Position numbers and translations under genes: made by a program. From assembly GCA_020747065.1 (NCBI GenBank), contig JAGMVK010000012.1, forward strand, positions 806,001-870,000: a stretch of DNA of 64,000 nucleotides. The letters run 5' to 3'. Source of the DNA: Cadophora sp. MPI-SDFR-AT-0126. Its lineage: Eukaryota; Ascomycota; Leotiomycetes; Helotiales; Ploettnerulaceae. Below the pieces are notes generated by a model. It was not told the DNA's origin, made no database searches, and was given only the letters and a program-made list of their open reading frames with translations. This document shows, piece by piece, positions 10,896 through 22,617 of the stretch (positions are counted from its first letter, which is position 1; every line of letters begins with the position of its first letter).

Positions 10896-13307
10896 ATGCA
10901 AGCAATAACTGACAAGATGATGTTCACTCTCCCAGATTTTATGGCATCTCCAGAGCGCAAGAAGAGCGACCACCAACGTCCTCGCCCATTACAGCTATCG
11001 AAGTCTTTTATCAAACCTCCGCCGGCCAGTCCGGATCGCGGAACACGAGCTCAGAGAGCCAGCACTATTCAGAATGGGGTAGCATCAGAAACGATGATGG
11101 CCGATAAGTCAAGTTCAGGAAAGGGAGATAGGCGGCAGCGGACGCAATCAGATCTCTTTGAGAAAGGAGGGTCAGAGGAAGATGAAGACAGTGGGATTAA
11201 TGAGCCAAACGGGAAACTGCCAGACGACTTTGATAAACTTCCAATAGAGCTTGTCAGTCTGAGTGATAGGTCCGTGGTTCAAGATTTGGGTTGTGGCATT
11301 TGCTAACTCAGTACCAGCTTCATAGATTCGCTCTCTGCCAAAGTTCATCCTACCCCACCATCTGTCGACAAATTATCCGCCTTGTTCCAAGACTTCTATG
11401 TCGTTGCCGCCAACCATATCAATACCCATATCTCGACACTCTCTTCCCGCCAGCATCGGGAGAGCTCTCCCGCACCTTCGGTAGCTACCAGGATAAGGGC
11501 AAAAGCTGCCTCGATTGGCAACAAAGATAGACCAAAGATCCCCCTTATAAGAAGAGATTCGGAGCAGCAGATGCTCACTGCTGAGGAAATCGTGGATCGC
11601 AAACGAGCTCGAAAGGTTCTGGAGCAGAAAAAGGTTGCCTTGGAGGAAGCTGTAGAGCGAAGAGTGACAGAAGGAATCTACAATCGAATATGGAGACATA
11701 GGAGTACACAGGACGAGGCTCAGGATGAGAAGTTGCGTTCAAAAACTGCCGCGCTTTCCGTGGTTGGGATTGGCTTGACAGATCTTGGAATAGACTTGGG
11801 TCAAGAGTCAAGCGAAAACCCAGATGCTACTACTGACAAAGAAGAGGAAGTCAGGGAATGGCTCGAAGGCGCAAGAGAGGAATTGATTGCCATGAATGAA
11901 GAGAAATACCCTCTCGGCAAGCTGCACCATCTGAAAGCAGCTCACAAGGCTATTGTCGATACACTGTCACATTTCCATCCCTCGTCATCAGCGGATGAGA
12001 TAATGCCGATGCTGATATACACCTTGATCACATCTCGACCAGAAGGGATTGATGTCATTAGCAATTTATACTTCATTCAACGATTCCGGAACGAAAGCAA
12101 GATCGATGGAGAAGCAGCCTATTGCTTGACGAATCTGGAAGCGGCAATCACATTTCTCGAAACAGTAGACCTTGCAAGCCTCAGAGCAGATGAGAATCCT
12201 TCTGGACCTCCAAAATCAAACAGTCGACCGACTACTCCAAGGCTGGAGAAGACCGATCCACTGCTCGCACTCACCCCGTCACCAAAACCATCAAATCCTG
12301 AAGTCAACCCGGACAATGCAAGTCCAACAATCACAAAATCTCACACTTTCCCAGCAGGACTCCGTCCAACTCAGCAGATCCACAATCGGCGACTGAGTGA
12401 CATGTTCCAGCCACCAGCAGTCTTGGGTGCTGCTGGCGATGCCGTCATGAACACCGCCGATCAAGGGTTCAAGACGATAGGCAATAGTCTTGGGGATAGT
12501 TACAAATTCCTCGTTGGAAAGCTAAAAGAGCGGCAAGACGAGGCTACTGGCCAGAAGACTGAAATTATCGTCCCCAAGACTCTCGACGATGCCCGAAAAC
12601 TTGTCAGCACACCTCCACTCGACGATGAAGAGTCTGCTAGTGGAGCCAGCTCACTGCACAGCACTGAACTAGCCGGAAGGAACAGAGCTGATTCTGGAGC
12701 AAGCTCGGCAAGGCTGGACGACAAAGTTCTAAGCATTATTGGCGGGCGGAAACTCGTCCGTGACAGAAGTACAGACAGCGTACGGAGTGCTAGTACAACT
12801 GGCAGCAACAAGAAAGTGGCTTTTGCTGAGGAAGGAGCCGGCAAAGTTCCCTCACCACTCCACAACTCTGCCCCAGCCCCAGCGGCTGCGCCGGCACCAG
12901 CAAATCCAGCCATTGTGGAATCGATGCGCAATCTTGGAAATTCATTGAACCCTATGAATAGGATAGCCGGGATGGGGATGATGCGTGGATTTGGCCGTAC
13001 TACGCCAGCAGCTACGACGCCCACGACGCCAAATCCAGGCAAGTCAATACCTGATGGTGGGATTGCAGATCTCACAACAGTAAGCTCGCCTTTCTCCGAC
13101 CATACAAAATCATATACTAACAAACTCCAGGCATTCCCAGATCTCGCACCTGTCCTCCCAGCAAAAGAAGTGCCCAAGATCGCACCACCAATCAAGAAAT
13201 TTATGGAGCTGCAGAATCCAGGCGAGTTGCGGATCAATGAGGTACTAGAGCTCCTGCGAGATTATAGGAGGTTAGCCGGGGCGTTGAAGGATATGGGTGC
13301 TGTTTGA
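10896..13307 (+). CDS. VPS9-domain Rab5-family exchange factor
   Basis: Likely guanine-nucleotide exchange factor for Rab5/Vps21-type GTPases in endosome and vacuole traffic. Exons 10896-11269 and 11318-13307. A further 51 bp segment, 13080-13130, has GTAAGC, TACTAAC and CAG and looks like an intron, but it is stop-free and a multiple of three. The product is therefore 787 residues if it is retained and 770 if it is spliced. The VPS9 domain spans about residues 320-412 (HLKAAHKAIVD...DEIMPMLIYTLITSRP...EAAYCLTNLEAAI), with the conserved Asp and Tyr present. The rest is low-complexity Ser/Pro/Ala-rich sequence, with a basic helical stretch before the domain. Closest functional relatives are yeast Muk1/Vps9; which one is not resolved. 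The start is the first ATG in frame. Confidence 0.82.
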
Positions 13308-13917
13308 TGCTTTGATATTTGGTATGCTTTCTCGCGATCAAATCTAGGTCAGGCATGGCGGGTAAACATTGGGAGGCAACTAAGGCGTTCTGGGCGGCAT
13401 ATGAGATACAAACAAGACAATGTATTTCCTCCTTTGGCGTTATCTGGGGACTGGACTAGCGAGCGAGAGACTGAGTGTCGCACTTCGAATTTGATTACAC
13501 AGTCGAAAGCATTGTTGGCACCTGTGTTTGAACGTACCTGGATATAGATATCGTCGAACCAATCCAAATATCCACCCATATCCTTCTCAAGGGCACGAGT
13601 CGGATCAGCCTAAACAATCACTTAGTGCATCGCCAAGGGGGCCACCGGATCGGGATCCCCAGGAAAACACCCACCCGTGATTGGCCGATCAACAGCAAAA
13701 GATCCACTCAAAAAGTCTTCTCCAAACGTCATTTAATCCAACACAGCGAACTACCCCACAGACCGCTAGAAACCCATATCTCCGGTCCAAAAAGGCGGCC
13801 TTCTCCACATCTTCAACTTCATATCAACAGTCTCACCATCCTTCCGCCAAGTTCCCTCGTTCGCTGGGGTCTCAAATGTCACCCATCTTGTAAAGTCTCC
13901 AAGGATTGGAAAAGAAG
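13308..13917. other. Intergenic: VPS9 3' flank and BOR1 upstream region
   Basis: 610 bp with no recognised gene. An upstream non-coding exon of the transporter could lie here but cannot be shown. Confidence 0.4.
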
Positions 13918-16695
13918 ATGGTGTCTCAACCTGGAAACAACACTTTCTCTCTCCCAAACACCATACAACACGATTCTCTCCCCGATCACAATTCTGGACA
14001 GCGGAAGCCATGGCATCAACGTCTAACTAAGCCTTTCCGTTCCTCGTCTCGGGACGAGACTGTGAGAGATAACGATTTGCAACCTGCTCACACGAATGCT
14101 AGTACCAGAAGCAAGCATGTGCCGAAGTGGTGGAAAGTGCGACTTTTTAGAGGCATGATTAACGATGTGAGGAGGAGGTTGCCGTATTATTGGAGTGATT
14201 GGGTGGATGCGTGGGATTATAGGGTTGTGCCTGCCACTGTTTATATGTATTTTGCGAAGTGCGTTGCTCTCCTCATGTTCTTTCGAAGTTGGGCTCTCAA
14301 GACTGGAACATGTCATGTGAAGTAAATGCTGACTATTCACTGAAGTATTTTGCCAGCTCTGGCGTTTTCGTTGGATATGTAAGTCTTCTGTGTACCCAAC
14401 TTCAGATTTGAATATGAATTGCTAATGATTTGAAGGTTTACCAAAACCGACATGAGTTACGGCGTCAATGAAGTGCTACTCGCTTCTGTACTTGGCTCAG
14501 TAGTCTTTGCGATTTTTGCAGCTCAACCGCTGGTTATTGTGGGAGTGACTGGTCCGATTACTGTTTTTAACTAGTTAGATCACATTTACCTCCCTCAACA
14601 CCAGGGTAGGATGCTGACATGAAGTCAGTACCGTTTACGACATCATGACACCAACTGGGACAAATTACTTTGCTTTCATGGCACTGATTGGTTTGTAAGT
14701 GCTCAAGTCTGGTTTTTCAATGCTCTCTTTTCCAGCTGGACGTTGCGAAAAGCAACAACCACAAGCTTTTCCGAACGTCAACAATCAAACAAGCGACTTT
14801 CACTTTCCGCTCCCAGAAGATGTTTTAACAGCGGCCTAGGTGGTCTCTTGTAATGCATTGGATCCTCGCCATAACAAATGCCTGCAACGCCCTAAAATAC
14901 GTCACCCGGTTTTCCTGCGACATATTTGGTTTCTACGTCGCTTTCATCTATCTTCAAAAAGGCATCCAGGTCCTCACCCGCCAAGGCTCATCTGAGCCCT
15001 TCTACCTCTCTATCGTGATATCCCTTCTCGTCCTGGTTGTTGGGTACCTCTGCGGCGTAATTGGATCAAGCCCTCTCTTCCAACACTACGTACGGGTATT
15101 CATTAAGGACTACGGCACGCCGCTTACAGTTGTGTTTTTCACCGGATTCGTGCATATTGGGAGGATGAGAGATGTTACGCTGGAGACATTGCCAACTAGC
15201 AAGGCGTTCTTTCCTACGGTTGATAGGGGGTGGTTCGTGCACTTTTGGGATATCAGTGTGGGAGATGTGTTTATTGCGATCCCGTTTGCGGTGCTCCTTA
15301 CGATTTTGTTTTATTTTGATCACAATGGTAAGTTGTTTTCAATGTTCTCTAGTGGAGCTGAGTACAAGACACATCCTACCTCCAGAGTTTCCGTCCTTCC
15401 TTACCTATTTATATATGCTTTCTGTTCTCTCCAAAAGAACCATACTGATGAGATTCAGTTTCCTCTCTGATCGCCCAAGGTACCGAGTTTCCCCTGCGAA
15501 AACCAGCCGGATTTCATTGGTAGGTTCATTCCACAGGAGCAGAGAGTCAAGAGCTAATGCTTATTCTAGGGATATCTTCCTCCTCGGTCTGACCACTGGA
15601 GTTGCTGGTCTCCTGGGAATTCCATTCCCGAACGGTCTTAGTACGTGCCGAGTCCACATCTCCTTCCTGTCACAGATGGATGCCTCAACACTGACAGACC
15701 TCCAAACTTGCAACGAAAATGCTAACGTTTTCAAGTCCCCCAAGCACCCTTCCACACCGAATCTCTCTGCGTAACCAAAGTCGTTGCCGATCCTCGCGAA
15801 GAAGGCTCATCTAAAGGTCACGTCACAACAGTTATTTCCCACGTCGTCGAACAACGCTTCTCCAACCTAGCTCAAGGCCTCCTAACCCTCGGCACCATGA
15901 CCGGCCCCCTCCTCATCGTCCTGCACCTCATCCCGCAGGGCGTTCTCGCCGGCCTCTTCTTCGTCATGGGTGTCCAAGCCCTGGAAGGCAACGGCATAAC
16001 CCTCAAGATTCTCTTCCTGCTCAAAGACTCCTCCCTCACCCCTTCTTCCGACCCACTCAAACGCATCCAGCGCCGCAGCACGATCTGGATCTTCGTTGCG
16101 ATTCAGTTGGTGGGTTTTGGTGCTACGTTTGCCATCACGCAGACGATTGCGGCTGTCGGGTTCCCGATTTTTATTTTGTTGCTGGTGCCCGTCAGGACGT
16201 GGCTTTTGCCGAGGTGGTTTGAGGAGGGTGAGTTGAGGCTGTTGGATGCGCCTACTGCGAGTCCGTTTACGATGATTAGTGTTGGGGGGAATTATGGGGA
16301 GGAGGAGAGAGAGGGTGTGAGTGGGGAGGCTACGGCTGTGCAGAGTGGGTTGCAGAGTGGGATGGGGAGTGATGGAGAAGGTGTGCTGGTTGGTGGTAGT
16401 GAGTACTCCTATCTCTCCGATATTCAGTGTCCCAGAAGTGTTTCGATGCCTGGATCACATGGCTTGAAGTACAATCGGGTTGCTAATGCTGTATTTTGCA
16501 GAGGACGCCGATGCGGATAGTGACGAGGGTAAAGCCGAACGTGGCGAAGGTGGCTCTAGGCTGGGCATGAAGAGAAGAGAGAGTTGGAGGGGCGAGGGAC
16601 GCAGTGGAAGATGGGATGAAGGAGGTGATGGGTTCGAGATGCAGGATCGGCGACCAGGTTTTAGTCGGAGAAGTGTGAGTAGACAATCGAAGTAA
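13918..16695 (+). CDS. BOR1: BOR1-type borate/bicarbonate (SLC4 family) anion transporter
   Basis: Plasma-membrane anion exporter of the HCO3- transporter family; the yeast member Bor1 exports borate. Nine exons fit the frame exactly: 13918-14258, 14346-14378, 14436-14573, 14629-14694, 14840-15327, 15459-15519, 15570-15640, 15736-16398 and 16502-16695, giving 684 residues. Family blocks: RLPYYWSDWVDAW before the first span, LPALAFSLDM, AAQPLVIVGVTGPITVFNYTVYDI, GFYVAFIYLQKGIQ, then GLLGIPFPNGLIPQAP and HTESLCV in the second half, with some 10-12 hydrophobic spans. The C-terminal tail is charged and cytosolic. The donor of intron 3 (GTTAGA) is weak but is forced by the protein. The start is the first ATG in the open frame; an upstream exon is possible. 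Confidence 0.9.
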
Positions 16696-18441
16696 AGGCA
16701 TCGCTTTGAAAAAGACCCAGACAATGGGTATATATCTGAATAGTAATGGAAGGGAAATTTGTGATGCTCAAGCATATATCGTCTGATGTGCAGAAGTCTG
16801 TCGGACGAGCGCATTGCAGTAAATTATCGTGTTGTTGTTGTTGTCTGGACAAAAGGGGTGGAGATCGCCTAAAAAAGATCCGGCTCGGGCTGTTGTTTGC
16901 TCCACTCACTGTCTCAAACTCAATACGGAGAAGCTTTGTTTACTTTTTATTAAGATTCAAGATTCAAGATCTAGCAATTGCCGACATTATCAAGCTTCTA
17001 TTTGGTAACTGGCGTACCGATATCTGTTGTTGGTCACTCTTGCTTAATGTCCAATTGTTTCGAGCATGTTTCGTTTATTTGTGCTGCACATCACCCGTAC
17101 CCGTAGCTGCCAGGATACTTCGGATGAACCCCCGCATGCCTACTTTCATGCAGACCGCGCCGCGAGCATTCAATGTCTCGAGTCCTTTTTCCCCCTGTGG
17201 AAGACCAGAATCGCTGACTCTAAAACGGAGAACCACACACATGTGCCACTTTGGGACAACTAGGCTTTACGGTGTTGCATTATTGGAGGGTGAAGGCGTG
17301 GTGGAGGCGTATTGATTATCCATGCCACTAGGCCAAGAACGCTCAGATGCCCTCAGATTCGGCAGCCAAAAGCTTCGTCTGATCACTTTCTCGGCGTGCC
17401 CAGAACGCCAGAGGCAACGCCATGGTAGGCTGTGGCTGATACCAGAATTGAGATATATGAGCATGCGACCAGGTCGAGTTTTTCACTGAGTTCGAAATCC
17501 TGATGGTGCTGTAGGAATTGTTGTTCGTTGTTGGTTTTTGTTGATGGTGAGGAATTGTTGTTGTGATTTTCTCAGGGGGCATTTGCATGCCGGACCCTGG
17601 ATGGGGTAAAGTTGAGCAATGTCCTCCTCCATACTACCGCAGACGGGACATTACTGATGGTAATAATAGAATCCACTGGATCTTAATGTCGTGGTGCCAG
17701 CTGCTTGCTTGTGAAAGTCAGAGCTTCTAGTTAGTGCCAGCGGTGCTGAAACTACATGACATTGTCCATCGACCCATTGTCCATTGAAGTTGCAAAGATG
17801 GATCTAAGTATAAAGGGGTGTTACACTGTTCAGCTGTTGTTCTATGGCCGTTCTTTCACGGCTTGGCTGACCTTCTGGACGTTTGTTAAGGACTGGTTCT
17901 CCACGTCTCTCTGAAGACGAGACACGACATTCGAGAAGTGACGAGTTACACCCACGATTGAAATGATAATTTCCAGCCTGACCCTGAGCACTCTTGATTC
18001 GTCGCCCGCCCCGTTGAGCCTCGTTCTAGCCGGTCCACTTGCAGGCATCATGGTTAGGCTAATGCACACACGGATATCATAGGTCAAATGAAGAGTAGTC
18101 TCGTTTGACCCCCGCTCAATTGAAGCTCCTCATTCGCCTGAGCTCTTAAGCGAGATGATTAGCCAAGACATACTTTTGATTTTGCAGTTCTCCATTTACA
18201 GTACCAGCCAGGCCGGACGGGGCTAAATTCGAGGGAAGACGAAGACATCGTATCGTCCCGTTCACTCTCCCCTCACGACGTCTCCCTCACAAACGTCAAC
18301 GACGACGACAAGAGCCTCTGTCTACATATCGACAGCATCTGGTATGACGGCAATGAGTTGACGTATCACTCATTTATCGCGTCAATCCGCGGCTTTCGAA
18401 TCTGCACACAGCGCTGTCGATACAGCAGCACGCAGAGCGCA
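16696..18441. other. Intergenic region
   Basis: 1.75 kb with no recognisable protein or RNA gene. The right end is C/T-rich (about 18250-18340), as is usual for a fungal promoter or leader, and probably serves the Mid2-like gene. Confidence 0.4.
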
Positions 18442-19977
18442 ATGGTCGAACATCACCATTTCGGCAGGTCATCACTCCTTCTGGCCAGCCACGACAAAGC
18501 TCATCGCGAGCACGTACATCAACACCATCTCTTACACCGCCGGGGCTCGAGTGTAGTAGGGGAGGTAGTGACTGAGGTCATCGCGACTCTCACAGTAATT
18601 CAGCAGGTCACAGTCGATTCCAATGGCGTCACAATAGGTCTACATACATACACGGCCGACTCGACTGGCGGCACAGCCTTTCCATCAACAACGACGGAGA
18701 GTGCTACTCCTGCTACTACACCAGCGAGTCCAGGGACGAGCAGTTCAGGCGCTACAGCGTCATCGACGTCCTTATCAGGACCAGGAGATCAAAACGCAAA
18801 CAATGCGGCATCTTCCTCACAGTCATTACTTTCCATTCAAAACATAGATTCAGCTTCGGCTGCGACACCAATTTCCTCGATACCCACGACTTTTACTTCG
18901 ATTCTTGCTACTAATTCATCTTCTGGTAAGTCGCAGACAATCATATTCCGGAGAGATCGATTATTGACCAATTGACCAGTAATCTCGGCATCAAGTGCTA
19001 CCAGCTTGGCACCCAGTTTCTCCAACTCCTCATTATCTTCCACGGCTCTGTCTGGCTCGCCTTCGAGCTCAATATCAATCAATCTTCTATCATCCTCGAG
19101 CACTATCTCTGACGAATCGTCCTCGTTACTCTTAACAACTTCCTCTGTTTACTCGCCAAGTTCATCCTCGTCAGCAACAGCAACTGCAACCAATGGCGTC
19201 GCTGGTGGGGGATCGGGAACAGGGACGGGATCTGGTGATGCTTCAACCAGTACTGCGGCTGCTGGTTCTGGTAATGGCTCGGATTCGTCGCCGTCAACAT
19301 CGACCGTCGTCGGAGGCGTTGTAGGTGGCGTTGCTGGAGCTGCGATTCTAATATTCCTCTTAATGTTTCTAATTCGCTGGAAGAGACGTCATTCATCCAT
19401 GTTGGCATTGGGCGGCGGGGAAGGAGAAGAAACGACAGGTACTTCTCGCAGTGTACCACCATCTGGACCGTCTGGGTCTGGGGGAATGGCCGAACGATCT
19501 TCATTTGGTGGTTTCGCTGTTCCAGCAGCCTTGGCTTCGCTCACGGGATATAAACGATCTTCACAGAGAACAGCGGATCGTGCTACTATATCGTCAACAG
19601 CCGGTAGCGAGAGAGGCTTCTACCGAGTTTCTGGAAGGAAATTGCCATCAGTACTACAGACTGGCGGGGATGGTTATGGTGGCGGCATCATGGACTCGAA
19701 TACCCTGAGTGGATCTTCTTTCTACCGAGACTCTCAAGGCTACTATGGAGGTCCTGGCACTCCATCCTCGCCTCCCGTTGGCTTGTCGATGGCACGAGAT
19801 AGTGGCGTTCCAATCATGCGAGAAGGTCCGGCCCGTACACCAGTCACAGAACAGGGCCCGTTTGCAGATCCTCCAGCCTCGTTTACGCCGCCGCCACCAC
19901 GCCGACCTGATGTTGTCGGCCGGTCACACCCTTCGTTTGATGGGTCTCAGCGCTCCCGTTTTACCGAAGAGGTTTGA
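18442..19977 (+). CDS. Mid2/mucin-like single-pass membrane protein
   Basis: Probable cell-surface stress sensor or mucin-like protein. Exons 18442-18925 and 18980-19977 give 493 residues. The extracellular part is almost entirely Ser/Thr/Ala/Gly, expected to be heavily O-mannosylated. One transmembrane helix lies at about residues 271-294 (VVGGVVGGVAGAAILIFLLM), followed by a basic stop-transfer run RWKRR. The cytosolic tail of about 200 residues is rich in Gly/Ser/Pro and has a PPPPRRP stretch. The topology matches Mid2/Mtl1-type wall sensors, but no specific domain is seen. The start is uncertain: the frame is open upstream to 18358 and no signal peptide follows the chosen ATG, so a 5' exon may be missing. 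Confidence 0.65.
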
Positions 19978-22617
19978 AATAAGCCTTTTCGTCTCAAAGC
20001 ATCTCTGTGCCTACTGCCTGTCTTCCGGTCTCAGAGACTCCCGATATGGATGATCACGAATTTTTCACGTTCTTTGTAGATTTTGCGGATGGTGCTGAGG
20101 AGGAAGTGATGAAGGAGGGGCACTTTTCTCTCTTGGCTTTAACAGCCAGGATGTCTTTTGCGTTTTGCATTGGATTGGCGTCTTATTCTGATGTACGGAT
20201 CAGATCTCTTGTTGAGTGACCGTTTGATGATCTGATCTCATTTGTTGAGTAAGCAGTTCGTTGGTTATACGCGAAAGATGTTCAATGACTGCAAGAGCCC
20301 AAGGCCCTTTCAGATGATGGATAGAGTGGAGGGAAGATGTGCCCCCATCTGTCGATCTGTCATTGGTCTGTGTCATTTTGTATACTACCATGATGCTATC
20401 GAGTCCTGATAACAGGCCGATAGATCACACAATATAATGTCCCTGAGCTACCCTATTTGCCATTTCCTCCCGTGCTTCTTTCCCTTTCTTCTCTCCTCTC
20501 TCCAATCAATAACCAAAACAGTGAGCCCTGCACAGCTGAGCCAAGCTTCGGCAGCGCATTAAGCATATATTCCCTTCCGTCCCCACCTTCCCGTCTGAAA
20601 AGCAGATCAAAACAGTCGTACACCAAAGGTGGCGGAGCAGGAAGATGATACACCTTGCTTCGGAATTTGTCACCTTGGCCGAAGCAACTAAGGGTTCGTC
20701 AGCACTCAGTAGCAGGAAAAATACACCGGATTGGTGTCTTGTAGAAGCTTCTATGCGGTTGTCGAGCGCATCTGTGTGTGCGTTTCATGAGTGTCGGAAG
20801 TGCGAAGAGGTGGTGTTATTGGGTGGGGCACGCGATGAACGGTCTTAAGATGGAGATTCTAAGAATGGAAGAAAAAAGAACTCGGCCAAATAAGTTGCGA
20901 AAGGTGAATACTGGCATGGTATCGTTGCGATGAGGAAGTTCTATTAAAGTATTCATTCTAAATTTGAAGATATAAATATAGCTAATACTCGCCCTCATCC
21001 GGCACCGACGAAGCCGATGCTCGCTCGTCTCGCCTCGTCCCATGAAAGAGGGAGTGACAAGATGAAACACTTCTAAGTTGAATGGTGGGTACCATCGAAC
21101 GTCCCTACATCACATCATCACGGCACCAAGCTGACCATGTCAGTAACCTTAAATCGACTTCCCAGACGCTGGCCAGGCACACCTTGACGAGAATCCGGCA
21201 CTTACAGATGACAACGAATAGAAATTGAGCTGTGGTGTCACAGAATTATCCATTTTCTTTTTATGGCGGGTCATGACCATCTGTGATTCGAGAATATCGA
21301 GGGAGGGAGGCGCAGCACCCTGTACATTTTTGATGTTGTGGACGATGGCGATGGCTTCAAGTTTTTTCGCTTGGTCTGCTGTTGTTGATCGGTAATCAAG
21401 GCTACTGATGCGATGCATTACACCGCAGTGGGTCTAGCTCACGTTCATGATTGATAGCTGCCCCAAAGTCCTGGAACGAATGATCGGCACTGTGCAGTGC
21501 CAGTCTGCAGCAATCTGAGAGAATCGAGAACATGAAGCTCGAGGACCAAGACCTGATCTGACTTGTATTGCTTGGCTGCTTGGGCTGGACTTTTTCTGAC
21601 GCAAGAAGAGACAAGCAAGCAAGCAAGCAGACAGGACGAAAAAGCACAAGTGCAAAATAACACTAACACTAACACTAAATAGTGCTTCGTCGTAAATAAT
21701 ACGACGGCGGAGAGCAGACGCACGATCTCGCTCTGGCTCTGGCCCTCGCTCGTGCTTGCAGCTCTGTAACCCCTCAGTCCCTTCGACTTTCCCCCCTGCC
21801 CTGCCTTGCCCTGCCCTACTTGTATTCTCCCTCCTTGCTGAGAAATAGGAATTAATTTTTTTTTGAATCCTTGACTGCCTCTGACCTGCCTAGCCTGCCT
21901 ACCTAATAATTGACACCTCTTATTTGACTACTTTTCCTTGACTTTCCTCTTCCTTTCTCCCGCTCTCAACCTTTATCGTGCCGCCCGACCGCAACATCAC
22001 CGATCAACACACATCATCATCGTCATCACCCACTCCCCGTCACTTGCACTCCCACTTCCACCACCACCACCACCACCACCACTCACCCGCATTATACAGT
22101 AGCACCCTCCGCTGGACCCTGACCTGGACAGGTACCGATTGGGCACCCAAAGTACCATCTTGGCCCGCACCACAGCACAGCAGCACCACACACCTACACT
22201 TCCACAGCATACTCGACCTCACATCGCACCGCACGCAACGGAGGTTGAACCAACGGAGCTTAGCAAACTCCGACTGCGCCTTCTACGATAGTATTTACGA
22301 AAACGAATAAGACCACCCGCTTTACGGTACGGGCACAGGGCAACCCAGCGCAGCGCATTGTGGTTGGATACCTGCAAAAAAAGCCGCCCGCCCTGGGCTG
22401 AGCACATACGAAAAAGTCCGGAGACGGCGGTGCAACTTTGGCCCATCCCCATTCCATCGCAGAGTCAGAAACGCACCCTGAAATTGAACTCCTGAATCTG
22501 CTCGGCCACCCTGTCTGCCGCCTGTGGTGTTCTCGGCATTTTGTGTCTTCTCTATCTCCCGTCTTCTCAACTTTCCTTTTCCTGTTCCTTTTACCTTTCC
22601 TTTGACTCGACACAGAG
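19978..22617. other. Long upstream region of the Zn2Cys6 gene
   Basis: 2.6 kb without a recognised gene. It contains simple repeats: (AAGC)n near 21613-21632, three CTAACA units near 21658, CCTGC-type repeats near 21790-21815 and a (CCA)n tract at about 22059-22082. The last 600 bp are C/T-rich with several short upstream ATG frames, as in long fungal regulator leaders. Confidence 0.45.

Noticed and set aside
12500..13237. 245-codon minus-strand open frame inside the VPS9 gene
   Set aside because: Shadow of the Ser/Pro/Ala-rich coding strand; no independent support.
21658..21676. Telomere-like CTAACA repeats
   Set aside because: Only three units and not the fungal TTAGGG type; treated as a simple repeat.
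21978..22310. His/Ser-rich upstream open frame before the Zn2Cys6 gene
   Set aside because: It is the translation of a (CCA)n tract and C-rich leader, with no conserved features.
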